Source: Turbatrix aceti
Lineage: Eukaryota > Nematoda > Chromadorea > Rhabditida > Panagrolaimidae
DNA length: 64,000 bases
NCBI GenBank assembly: GCA_963969345.1
Contig: OZ017767.1
Coordinates: 6,352,739 to 6,416,738 of the forward strand
Direction of reading: 5' to 3'
Numbering within the stretch: the stretch's first letter is position 1; each line of letters begins with the position of its first letter. Shown here piece by piece: positions 44,238 to 56,400 of this stretch. Below the pieces are notes generated by a model. The model was not told where the DNA came from, did not search any database, and worked only from the letters and a program-made list of their open reading frames with translations. The position numbers were made by a program, and so were the translations under genes.

Positions 44238-46373
44238 TCACAGAGCGATGACTTTTCCAGGATTCATTATGTTGTTGGGGTCGAGGGTGCGTTTGAGTGT
44301 CTTCATGACCTCCATCCCGACGGGGCCGAACTCCTTCGGCAGGTAGTCCCGCTTGCCGATGCCGACACCGTGTTCACCCGTGCACGTGCCACCGACCGCG
44401 AGTGCCCGGTGCACGAGACGGTCTGAAAACTCCCAGATGGCTTTCATGTCTTCTTCATGGGCAGGGAAGATGCAGTGGAAGTTGCCTTCGCCGACGTGGC
44501 CGACAATTGTTCCTAAAAAAAATGTGTCTTAGCACGAAAATTTCAATAAAAATGGTGTTCTGCCCTAAAAAATGGGTCTTGGAACGAAAGTTTTATGAAA
44601 AATGGTGTTAGCCCCTAAAAAATGGGTCTTAGAACGAAAATTTCTATAAAAAATGGTGTTAGCCGGAAAAAATGGGTCCTAGCACGAAAATTCGAAGAAA
44701 TGTCGTTTTAGCCTACCGACAAGACCGTGTTCTTCCATGTCCTTGCGAGTATCAGTCAGAACTCCTGGCAGTCGACTGATCGGCACGCAAACGTCCGTGC
44801 TGAAGCCCCTGCTGCCGGGTTTGAGTGCCATGGTGGCGTAGAACGCGTTGTGCCGGGCTTCCCAGAGACTGTTCATCTCTGCGGTCTCGGATGACCATTC
44901 AAAGGCGCGGCCCTGGTTGCCGGAACATACTTCCTGGGCTGCGATCGCCTGCTGCTCGACTTCGGAATCCGTAGCGCCGTGGAATTCGATGAAAAGCGTA
45001 GGCAATGGTTCAAGTTGCCGACCGCCTTTTGGTGCCACGAAAGCGTTGCACGCGGAAACCTGGTGTTCGTCTAAGAATTCGAGCCTCGCGACGGGCAATC
45101 CCAGCTGACGGATTTCGACGACCGAATCAACGGCCGCCTTGGCATCCGGGAATCCGCAGATGGCAGCCGAAATACAATTCGGCCGAGGGTGGAGACCGAC
45201 GGTGGCTGCCGTGATGATGCCGAGCGTGCCTTCCTGGCCGATGAAGAGGTCTGTCAGGTTGTAGCCTGCACTCGACTTCCACGGACGCCGGTCCTTCCCG
45301 CGGGTGTATAAAATCTCTCCATTGGCCAGGACAACTTCGAGGTTTTTGACGTTCGACTTCATCGTGCCGTAGCGCACTGAAGTCGTTCCAGACGCGCCTG
45401 TGGCGACCATGCCACAGACTGAGGCGTCTGCTCCGGGGTCTGAAATGAAAAATTTTGGTGTCGATCGAAAATAAAGCCCACAAAATATTTGACTAACAAG
45501 AAATTTGTCGAGAGTCATTTTGGAAATATATACTTCATAGAATTTTGCTAAAAAGTAGCTCTTATCGCGAAAATAAATTTTTTACTGTAAAATCGCCTGA
45601 AATCGCGTTCTTGCCATTTTTGACAATTTGGGACGCCATTTCGGCATTTTTTAAAGTGATAACCCTATATTTTTATTTTTTTTCGGATTCACCATCAAAA
45701 ACTACGTCGATCAATATGTACCTCGTCTTTGGAAATTCCGTAGTTTTTTTAAAGCCAGAACGTGCCATAAACCGTCAAAAATGGCAAAAACACGATTTTA
45801 GGCGATCGTAAATGCCTCAAGCAGATTCCTTGTGAGAAAAAAAACTAACCGACGGTGAACCACAGTCCAGTCTCTCGGATCCGATCATTCAGAGCCTCGC
45901 GCGTGACTCCAGGCTGAACGACGCAGTCAAAATCCGAATCGTTCACCTCGAGCACCTGGTCCATGGCCTTGAGATCGATGGTCACGCCACCGGTAAGCTG
46001 AACGACGCCGCCTTCGAGACCGGTGCCTGTGCCGAAGGGAATCACGGGAACCCGGGATTCGTTGCACAGACGCACGACAGCCGATACTTGTTCTACGGAA
46101 GTCGGGATGACCACCAGCTCCGGGAGATGCGCTCTGGAAAAATAATAAAAAAAAATGTATAGGTCACAGGTGAAACAGGTGACCTACTCATGATGGGCCT
46201 CGTCGTGGCTGTACTGCTCCCGGATCGAAGCGGACGTTTTGACGGCCGAAGCGCCGAGAACGGATTCTAGTTGGGGAACGAGGGATGCTACTTTCTGAAA
46301 AAAAGGTGGATACAGGTGAAATCCGGGATTACCTGCTCACCTGAGCATTTTTGCAGATGGATGAGAGAAACAT
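44238..46373 (-). CDS. ldhd: D-lactate dehydrogenase, FAD-dependent (LDHD), copy A, 473 aa
   Basis: Five exons in phase: 46341-46373, 46188-46294, 45850-46133, 44717-45439 and 44238-44512. It would oxidise D-lactate (and related 2-hydroxy acids) to the keto acid with FAD, feeding electrons to cytochrome c in mitochondria. FAD-binding landmarks are PELVVIPTSVEQVSAVV, PFGTGTGLEGG, DPGADASVCGMVATGASGTT and GQEGTLGIIT. The C-terminal cap and closing motifs are GHVGEGNFHC, GEHGVGIGKRDYL and LDPNNIMNPGK. The 11-residue first exon (MFLSSICKNAQ) gives only a weak presequence. An acceptor-rich region upstream could supply another 5' exon. A 4-unit minisatellite occupies the last intron. The PIH1 gene lies 279 bp upstream on the same strand (only a stump in this copy). 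Confidence 0.9.
44514..44715. repeat. Intronic minisatellite, four ~51-bp units
   Basis: The last intron of LDHD copy A is made of four diverged tandem units of the form ctaaaaaatgggtcttagaa + cgaaaattt..ataaaaaatggtgttagcc. Copy B keeps about three units, split by the transposon insertion: one left of 53788, the rest at 56426-56543. Confidence 0.75.
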
Positions 46374-46651
46374 GTCTGAACCAACCGCGAGCAAGGCGCA
46401 GGGGAGTGCAATAAAACCGCTCACAGTGATCAGCGATCACTGAGATCACCTCGAGCCATGCAATGCGTTGAAGCGCGCATGTTGCGTGCACAAGGTGACA
46501 TGAGATGAGTGAGAAGATGCTTCAGTGATCACAGATCGATTGATCACAAAAAAGAAGAACGTAATAAAACCAGTGTCAAAATTTATTCAATCGATCAACA
46601 AAAAAAACAAACAAACAAACACGCAGAATCCTTTATTTTGATTATTTAAAA

Positions 46652-46856
46652 TTACTGACCAGGCAAAACATAATCAGCTGTGATCTCCAAAACCGATCCT
46701 TTCTCCGTTTTGAGCAATTTCGCAGCTATGGATTCGACGATCAGGTCAACGGGCACGAAAAAGTCAGCAACTCTTCTCACGCCGCGAATGAAGACAACAA
46801 CGTGGTCGGGATTTGCTTCAAGTCTGATCCCGGCGGCGTCGACTTCCTCGGATATG
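46652..46856 (-). pseudogene. 3' stump of the PIH1-domain gene
   Basis: The last ~68 codons of the PIH1-domain gene (stop TAA at 46652, ending DYVLPGQ) are nearly identical to 58469-58673. It is cut at the duplication junction 46854-46856, where lipin sequence begins. There is no start, PIH1 domain or promoter of its own; part of it is recruited as the out-of-frame last exon of the truncated lipin (46777-46863). Confidence 0.9.
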
Positions 46857-48854
46857 CGGTTCCCTAAAAGGTTTTTTTATGTTGAGCGTGTCCCGACACG
46901 AAAAAAAAATTTTACCTGGAATTTGGTAGTTATGCTAAATCTGGCTTCGTTGGCACCGTACCTAAGGCCCAGCGACTTGAGTTGATCGCTGGTGAGTCTC
47001 AGCGATCTGATGTACTTTGTCCTGGTTAATTTAACGTCACCGAAGCTCAGACTCCTTCCCCCGTTCAGCGGTTCGTCGGTGCCGTCGTCGGAGACCGTAG
47101 CCTCGTCCTCGCTGATTTCAGCACCCGGAATAGCCCTTGGCGTGCTCATAGAGTGATCCGTGAGATCCGGTGTGCCGGCAACGGTAGTTGGAGCGTCATC
47201 GGACACTAGGGAATCCATAGACAGCGCCGATGGACTCGCAGGAGTGGGCACAGAGTGTCCATTTCCGCTGTCTGCGATGCTGGACACCGTCGAACCCGCG
47301 TTTCCGAAGTAGAGTTCCTGCTCGGTAGGGTCCTTGGTCATTAGGTCGTTTAGGTAGATCCCCTGGGCCTGGTCCGGGTTCTGCTGACCCGCACCACCGG
47401 CGTTGGATGATTTCTTCCACCACAGCCATCCCCAGTAAGAATTGTTGTACGAAGAGTCTTTTTCCGTTGTTTTCTTCTTTTTTGAGGACGATGAGTAGGG
47501 AAACTCGCCCCATCGCCAGACAGTACTGCTGCTGGCGGTGTTCTTGGTCCGTTCGACTTCTGAGTCGGAGAGGGCGCCGTCTGCGATGAGATCTAGGCTC
47601 GCGGCGGAGGGCTTCTTGGCTGGCATAGGGGCGGATGGGGGCTTATTTCCGTCAGAATCGCTGTCTTCGGAGGATGTAGTTGGTTTACGCGTGCCGGATG
47701 TGGTAGTTGTTGGATTGGTTTTCGTAGGGGACGATCGATTCGTTGGCATGCTGGACTGCGACCTAGGAGACAAAGGCGTAGGCGTCGGCGACTGGTGCCT
47801 CGTAGTCGAGTTCATAGTTGACGCGTCCATTGTCAACTTCCTCGAATGACCCTTCTTGAACCCGTTCGACGACTCCGGAGCGCCCAGGGCGTCTGCGAAG
47901 TTGGCAGTAAGGCCTGAGAGGTTCGGCATGGACCTGTTTCGCCTATGCGAGAAAATAGACGACGAAAATGGCAGTTTTTTCTTTGTTTCCGCGTCGAAAC
48001 TCGTTGTATCGCTGTTTTGCGGGGCTTCTGGGGCTGGTCTAGAAGAAGGGGGTGCCGGGGCGATGATTCTATTAGGCGAAGGCGATCGGGACGTAACCTC
48101 GGCTGCTGCCGGTCGATTCTTCTCAAATCGAGCCCTAGCATCGACCCTTCGCTGCCGTCTGGTGTGTTCTTCGCCGCCGTTGGACGTACTCGGTGGCGAG
48201 GAAGGCACGGGACTCGAAGCCAGGTAGGCAGGAACTTCGTTTTCCTCTGGGATCTCCTTGACGAAATGAGCGACGCCGTTCTCAGCGAGCTTCATCTTGA
48301 TCCCCCGGTGTTCTTCCTGGTTGATCATGATGTCGACGTACTTGTCATCGCTGTTGAACACTCCGTATTTTCCGAAACGCACGTGGAATGGCGTGGACTG
48401 AAGCGAGCCGTCGGGCTGCTCGACGACGATGACATCGATGGCTCCTAAAGGCAGCGAGAAATTAGTTGTTGCGTAGAAAATGGAAAATATTAGGCGGCTG
48501 ATTCGCGAGAAACAAATTTCAAGGCCTAGGCAGAACATTGGATTTGGACGGCGTGGGTGGCAGAAAATTATAAAAATGAATAATATATGCAAAAAATGAC
48601 TTGGACGCTGGATTTTTATAAAACTGTTCAAATTTTGTTAATTATTTCCCAATTTAGGTGCTGATCCGTTTTTTTTGCATTTCAGTTCGTTTTTTGCTTT
48701 ATAAAACCCGATTTCGCAATTTTTCCTTTCCGAGTATATTTATTTTTTTGTGGTCATTTTTTTGTCGGGCAACTAACAAACCTGTCAACGTGGCGGAATT
48801 GATAGACTGGAAATAAGAGACAACTGTGGAAGAAATGGAATTAAAGTAGTCCAT
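46777..48854 (-). CDS. Truncated chimeric lipin, copy B: N-lip without phosphatase domain
   Basis: Exons 48782-48854 and 46916-48444 duplicate lipin exons 1 and 2 with an intact frame (534 codons: N-lip domain plus the Ser/Pro-rich middle). The next acceptor (accttttag) and the first 7-9 nt of lipin exon 3 survive. After the breakpoint the exon reads the PIH1 stump in the wrong frame for 25 codons (starting GTAYPRKSTPP) to TGA at 46777. The predicted 562-aa product lacks the DIDGT catalytic motif and the whole HAD domain. It could be a pseudogene, or an expressed inhibitory or regulatory N-lip protein, since the complete upstream spacer of lipin is also duplicated. Confidence 0.75.
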
Positions 48855-51800
48855 AGCGATAACGTGTCAGTAGGTCAGTCAGTTTTGAGTCCAGTAAAGT
48901 CAGTTTATCCAAAATAAGTGAGTAAATTTTCTGTGTCTATATATGTAAATACGATCGATCGATGGGTCGATTCGTGAGTGGGTGGATGGATGGATGGTAG
49001 TGGGCAGGAGCGTGTCGTCGTCGCCTCCGCAGTGTGAAGGAAGCAAGCGTGGCACGTCTTCTGCACTCGAGTGTGATTGTGTGTCTGAAATGGAAAAAAA
49101 GCTTGCTCCCTGATTGTTTTTTTTTTTGCCTGCCATCGAGTCGAGTCACGCCGAAAAATTCACGGACGCGACCGCGGGCGCGGGCGTGAGCGGGCCGAGA
49201 CATGGATAGATAATTCTCACGCTTCTCGATGAACGATTTTTTCATAAAAATATTTTTTTCTGTTTTCCTCGAAGGTTTTTTTGCAAAAAAAATCGAAGTG
49301 CACAGATGGTTCAAATGAATATTTTATTTTATTTTATATAGACCGACAGAGAGACTGTCACATGCTCTCTTGTTAATCACAAACAAATCACGAACATTGT
49401 GGCCAGTCGGTCGGGAGCAAATTGATATTTATGAACTTTGAACGGGGCAAAGGACACTTTTTCATTTTTTTTTCCATGGATCGTCGCAACAGCATGAAAA
49501 TGCAATTATCGCGCAAAGTGGTCTGATGAGCACATAAACGAACAACCCCAACAACTTACACCATTGTTGGTTAGTTAGTTGGCCAGAGGGCAAAACAACA
49601 AACTCAATTTTTGGCGAAGACAGACTAGACGAGAGCCCGCGGGGAAGTGGTAAACAGGCCATCTCGAAAGCGGTTTATTTCGTAGTACTTCGTGTCCGGC
49701 AGCGAAGAGAGTGCAAAAAAAGACCAGACCAGTCATTCGCCGGCGCGCCAGCGGCAGCGGCCATGCGACAACGGCGACCAACAAACAACCCATAACAGTC
49801 CGAATGAACTTTTTGCACGTTTTGTCACAGACGGAAAGGAAAGGAAACGAGGCACGGTTGGGTTGTTTCTTCGTTCATCGATTACGTGAAGACACAAACA
49901 AAACAAACTTGCGCGGAGTGAATTGTCCGAGGAAAACCCACCCGTCGGCCGACGACGACCTGTCTGTCAATCGTCGGATGAGACCGAGGAAAGGAGCAAC
50001 AAACAAAACCGTCTCATCGCTGCTAAATAATTTTGTTCCGGTTCAAACTACGCAAGAAACAAACACCTGACGATAATCGCATCCATCGTTAAACGAATTT
50101 TTTAAACGAGGATGCAAGCAGTTACCGGTTTTACGGCGCTCATCCATCCGCGGCCCCGGATCCGCGAGTCATAATGGAGTGTGCAGCAGCAGCAAAAAAA
50201 ATCAACAAGCAGAACACATCGGCCGATGTGGCTTGCATTTGTTTCGCGCACGAACATCAATTGAACACCATGTCGATGTTCGTTCGTTCGCTTACTCTGT
50301 TTTGCAACACAGAGCAATAAATGTTGCAACTTGCACGAAACACCGGGCCGAACTGCCAAAAATATTTAATTCGCTCTTTCAAAATCAGGAAAACTGATAA
50401 AAACAGAAAACAGAGTGGTGTTTGTTTCCCGGATGACGATGACCGAACATCATCTTACTCCCAAAAACACGCTTAACCTTCAGAGTTAAATATTTTGCGT
50501 GTGTCTACCTGAACAGGTGTCTCTGCCCCGATCAACGAGCCGGCGGGCGAGCGGGTGGAAAGAAGGAGGGAGGGAGGGAAGTGAGGTGTTCATTGTTCTC
50601 CCACAACTGCCGCACGCAAACATTAGACGTGCCAAAACATTCGCTGACCGCTCTCTTCCTTCCCGTCTCGGTCGTCGATGCGGGAAAAAAAGAGTGTAAA
50701 CAACAGTCGATTCGAGTATACGAGCGAGCGCGAGACGGATCCAAAACAAGCCCCGCGTCAATATGAAACCTGCCACGGGATCCGGGATTCGTCTGGACCG
50801 AAAAACAAAGTCGACGAAAACAACATGGATCGCGTGAATGAGTCATCGTGGAAAAGTGTGAGACTGTGAGTAAGCAACAAAAATTTCTCTTCAACGTGCT
50901 GGAGTTTGTAGCACTTCGCCAAGGACCCGCGCGCTTTGTTCTCCTAGCTAAGGGCAAAACTTGAGGGAATTCAAGCAGCGGAGAAAGCTGGAGCAGTCAT
51001 TTACGGGTGAAAAGTATCCGGATTAAAGCACTGCACCCTCCAGACGGTCAATGACTGCAAAATGAGCAAACATCACCGCTGCCTGCAGGCACTGACTGAC
51101 CAGAGCAAAAAAAAGAAGAGACCTTCGCTCGTTCCATCCACTCCACAGCAGAGCGTCAATTTTTACGCGCTGTCTGACTGACAGACTCTATTTTGAAAGA
51201 AAGCAACGGTCTATATTTTGCACGGATGCAAGCAGGGGCAAGGAAGAGTGCTGTGGAGCGAAGAGCGTCCCGTCCGTCTACTGAAGGTGGCCAGCGACTG
51301 AACTAAAGTGACAGCGCCGGCGGCGACAGAGCAGAGGCCTCCCCCTCTGCAGAGGGGATGGGATGCGCGTGGGGGGTGGGGTGGCCAGAGCAGCTGGGAG
51401 ATAGATGATCGTTGCCCTATCACGACGTCACCGGGCGGTCTGGTCTCGGAAAAATATATTGCAAAACATTTACAACTGGAAAAATCTGATCGCGGCAACA
51501 GATGAAAAAATGCCTGCAGCTTGTTTTAAAAAATCCCGCCATGCCCTGGGGCGATCGACAGTCGACAGATGATTGCGTGCAGCATCGAACGCCAAAAAAT
51601 CGACAAATGAATAAACCATGCATCCATCCCCAAAAAAAAGAGAGAGAAAAATCGAAGGAATCGTTGAACGATTTATTGCTTCAACGGAAAAAATCCAGAA
51701 CCCAGGATGGGTCTCGTCTACGCGGTGGGCGACCGCCTGATCAGGCGACTATTTTCAACAGCAACCAACTTTTACGATCCACTACCACCACCCCTGCTGC

Positions 51801-53479
51801 CAGAATAAAAAAAAATAAATCGGGAAAGTTCCTCTACGGCTGCAAACACTTTGTCCGACGACGACGTCAACGACAGAAGAAAAACACGGAGGGGGGTGGG
51901 CTTGGTCGGTCGACAGGTGCAGGGCGTCGTTTATCACCCGGCGAGGTTAGCCTATCACCGACACCGAGTTAAATACATAGTTGCAGACGACAGATTGATT
52001 CACCGGATTTCTTGGGACCGAAAAAGAAATATTTGTCGTCGCCGTGCAACGCGCTGTCAATGATGATTTGCTGATTTTAGTATTCACGCATGCGAGGAAC
52101 AACACACGACCCGTATAGTTTGTATTGAAGCTACAAGGAGCGTTGTTGCTTGTTTGCTTGTTTGTTTGCGCGTCGGCGGAGACATGTTTCCTTTTTTGGG
52201 AAAACTGATTTGATTTTCAAGAAACACAAAAAAATTGAGTCCAGACAACAAAAACCGAAATTAGCGATTAATTTCCTGTGAGAAGGTTTTTTGCCGCTCG
52301 ATCCCGATCGAGACAGCCTCGGGCAACCAACCCGCCCGGTCCACCCCCTGGGATGTACGTGAGAAGCTGCAGAAAAGCATTAACATCCGACAAACGCGAG
52401 TCTGTCTGATCAAAGATTGCACTGCTCTCCCCGGCGCGCTTCGTCGAAAATTAAAAGAAAAAAAAATAAAATGTAAAGGGGACGCAATTTTACCTGTGCA
52501 CAGGTGACGAACAAAAAACATCAAAAATTGTTTCCTTACTTACAGAAAAAAATCAAACTTTCATAATGTAAACAATTGTCAATTTTCATCAGGCAGGGAA
52601 AAACCACAGAAAAAAATTGATCCAATTAAACAAATGGGTGGAAACGATTTATGTTGGAGTGCCCCGTTTTTCTGTGAATGGAATAAATACATACCCGAGC
52701 TGAACCCGGACCTCAGGGGGACAGTAATGTTTTCCTCCTCCTCCGATCCAATCTGATCTCTGGTCGTCTTCATCCGGCTGCGTGCGTGCAGACAGCGACA
52801 ATCAGATGGGGCCACCACTCGGCTCGGTGGCGGCGCGAGTTCTCTTACCCCACGTGGTCTCTGATCCGCGTCCTCGACGCCCGTCGCCTCCGGGCAGGCA
52901 CCAAAAAGCACATGGCGTGACGTGATCACCAGACTGCTGATGATCGAGCGGGGCTGCTAACAAACTAACTAACTGGTCGCACCGGTACCCAGGTGAGGCG
53001 TTGGCTCGATCGAAGAACGCAGGAAAGCCATTCGCTTTTATTGAGTCGTCTCCGATAAGAACCAGGATGACGCGCACCGCGTGGTGGTAGTGATGGCTGG
53101 GACCTTCAGGCAATCATGATTGTGGTCTGATTTTCTCCGCGCACAGAATAAAAAAACAAAAAAAAGTTGCCTAAAGATCAAAAAATGTTGTTTACGATAT
53201 TTTTGACGCGACGACGCAATTTACGACGACCCTGGTCACAAAGTAATCCTTCCAGGCAGACAAAGGACAACTTTTTACTGCCTTTTTTGCTCCCACAAAA
53301 AATTGCAAAGAGGCAATCAATCAATCGTTCGTTCACAATTCGCAACGCGCCAAAAATCGTTCCAAAAAAGGAATGAACAACACAACACCTGTCCCAGCCG
53401 AAAACAACATGGACACAAAAAAAGAGTTTACTGACAGACAACAACTACACCGGGCCTACAAAAAACACTGGTGAATGAA
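48855..53479. other. Noncoding spacer upstream of chimeric lipin, copy B
   Basis: Same content as 39630-44237, with small indels such as gccggcgcgccagcgg at about 49740 and an inserted aaggaaacgaggcac block at about 49838. No gene. Its right part, from 51413, was copied a second time to 59952. Confidence 0.55.
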
Positions 53480-56400
53480 TCACAGAGCAATGACTTTTCC
53501 AGGATTCATGATGTTGTTGGGGTCGAGGGTGCGTTTGAGTGTCTTCATGACTTCCATCCCAACGGGGCCGAATTCCTTCGGCAGGTAGTCCCGCTTGCCG
53601 ATGCCGACACCGTGTTCACCCGTGCAAGTGCCACCGACCGCGAGTGCCCGGTGCACGAGACGGTCTGAAAACTCCCAGATGGCTTTCATGTCTTCTTCAT
53701 GGGCTGGGAAGATGCAGTGGAAGTTGCCTTCGCCGACGTGGCCGACAATTGTTCCTAAAAAAATGGGTGTTAACACGAAAATTTTAAGACGCACTCTGTG
53801 AGCCGATTTAGGAACAAGGTGAAGGGCGCGACCCCCTAATTTTACAACTTCAAATGTTTTGTGCCAAAGTTACAGGTGGCAGGGGGGGAGGTACAGAAAT
53901 AAATATAAAAAAAATTCCAGAAGCCGGATTCTGGAGATACGGCTTCTGGAAGTTTTCGATGTCAAATTTTCAACATGCTTCAAAAAATCTAATTTTTGGT
54001 ACACAGGGGTATCTTGGCACGAGAAATCGACTGGTGTACTCAGATTTTTTTTTAAACATTTGAGTTTTTTGAAATTCTTGATTTTTGCGATTTTCCGTCA
54101 TTTTGGCTTACATTTTTGGCTACAGCGTCTGTATTTCTGTTTTCGGAGCGGTGAGGTTAAGTACATCTTAAAGATTACTCTTTTCTGAATCCAAGACAAA
54201 AAACCCAGAAAAAAATGGTGACAATTTGGTGACTTCTATTTTTTTGCCCGTTGCGCATTTGCGTAAAAAATTGGGCGCATGGTACAGCCATTGGTTTTAA
54301 TAGGACGCGCAGGCTGTCTGGACTATCCTACTCTCTCTGGTCCCTCACTGGTTTCTTTTTGTTCAGCGCGCGGTGCTCTCCTCTTCTCGCTGCTCGAGCG
54401 CGCTCGTCGAATTAATTGCAAAAAAAGCAATTTGGGGCCAAAATATTAATTTTTTACTTTTTTGGGTTACATTCAGAGTTGTTCGATGCTCACCAAATTG
54501 CTCCTGCTCACTGCTCGCTCCTGCTCAGCTCACGAGCGCGAGCGGAGCGAGCGCGAAAAATTGGAGTGCTCAATGAGCATGAGCAGAGCGAGCACGAAAA
54601 ATTGAGTTGCTCAAAGAGCGCGAGCAGAGCGAGCAAGAGAAATTTTTAAAATGAGCACTGCTCACTATAAATTTAGTGTTACAGATACTAAAATACTGGT
54701 AATTTCGACCAAAAACACGATGTTGGGGGTATCTCCAAGGAGTATACGGTCTTTCTTTTAGTGAGGAACTGAATTTTGGCTCAAAATTCACATTTTTATG
54801 TGTGAGCCATGTTTGCTCATTGCTCGCTCCTGCTCAACTCACGAGCGTGAGCAGAGCAAGAGCAGAGGATCTGAGAATAAAAGAGCGCGAGCGGAGCGAG
54901 CGCAAAAATTTTAGGAACTCAAAGAGCATGAGCAGAGCGAGCACGGAAAATTGAATTGCTCAAAGAGCGCGAGCAGAGCGAGCACTGAAAATTGTCGAAT
55001 TGAACAACTCTGGTTACATTAGTAATTCGGATAATATTTGAAGTATTTTGATGTGTTTTTTAGAATTGTACGACAATTTTTGATCGAAATCGAGTAGGGT
55101 TCGGAAGAAAAAATCCATAGAACTTCAAAATGCAGATAAAAAGCTAAAAATTTCAGTGCGGACTAAAAACTAAATTTCCGTTCAAATGACGTACTCAGTT
55201 TTTTTATATCGATTTGATGAATGTTCGTAAAAACGGTTCTTCTCAGAAATTTGAAAAATTCGGAACTTTTTAGAACTTTGATCAAAAAGTGAGTATCCCT
55301 AATCGAAAGCGCGGAGTCTTTTTTATCTAGAAACAAATTTTCAGGTACTTACCATATTGCGTGGGCATACGGTACCGATTATCCCGAACCCTACCTGTTT
55401 AAGCGCCTGGGGCTATGAGGTGAAGCACTGCTTAACAAAGAGAGATAGCACATCTTGTGCGGAATTTTTCGGCCTACAAAATCGTGTAACTCCTGAATTC
55501 CTATCAATTTTTTTGGCTTCATAATATTAATTCACGCAACATACACTCATTTTTGGTTTCAATTTTCCGAAATTGAGATGAAAAAAGTGGTGTCTGGGAA
55601 AAAATCGCCGGTGACAGAGTTTTGGGGCATTATAGCATGAATCTCGACCCCAGACGTAAAAAACCCTGTAGAATTCAAAAAAGTTATTATTTTGTTCCCA
55701 AAGATTCGAAAAAGTTCCTAAAACTAATTTTTTTTCCTAAATTTGAAATTTTAAGAACATTTCGGTCAAAATTGAAAGAAACGGATATCCCCATCAGATT
55801 CAAAATAGAATTTTATCTTGATACTGAAATTTTCAGCAATATTGCTTTCAAACGGAACAAATGGCGTTTTTTTTTCTACAGACCCCACTTTTTCGTTGCA
55901 AGCAGCTTGCACATGCGCGCCGAAAGTTGCCCCACGACAACAGTGTGCGTTTTTTACGCAAATGCGCAACGGGCAAAAAAATAGAAGTCACCAAATTGTC
56001 ACCATTTTTTTCGGGGTTTTTTGTCTTAGATTCAGAAAAGAGTAATCTTTAAGATGTACTTAACCTCACCGCTCCGAAAACAGAATTACAGACGCTGTAG
56101 CCAAAAATGTAAGGCAAAATGACGGAAAATCGCAAAAATCAAGAATTTCAAAAAACTCAAATGTTTAAAAAAAAATCTGAGTACACCAGTCGATTTCTCA
56201 TGCCAAGATACCCCTGTGTACCAAAAATTAGATTTTTTGAAGCATGTTGAAAATTTGACATCGAAAACTTCCAGATGCCGTATCTCCAGAATCCGGCTTC
56301 TGGATTTTTTTTTATATTTATTTCTGTACCTCCCCCCCTGCCACCTGTAACTTTGGCACAAAACATTTGAAGTTGTAAAATTAGGGGGTCGTCGATCCTA

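Larger units (their letters stand above)
37630..46853. repeat. Tandem duplication 1, unit A (9.2 kb)
   Basis: This segment is repeated from 46854 onward at an offset of 9224-9248 bp with about 1-2 % differences by eye, plus small indels (near 40515, 40610, 40715, 42900). It spans lipin exons 1-2, the 4.6-kb spacer, all of LDHD copy A and a 3' stump of the PIH1 gene. The junction at 46854-46856 shows a 3-bp (atg) overlap between the PIH1 sequence (ggatatgatc at 58667) and the lipin sequence (gcatgcggtt at 37628). Confidence 0.9.

Noticed and set aside
54480..55000. Regularly spaced gagcgcgagcagagcgagca units as a CRISPR-like array
   Set aside because: Units are degenerate, inverted in two clusters, and enclosed by hAT termini with a target duplication in a eukaryotic intron.
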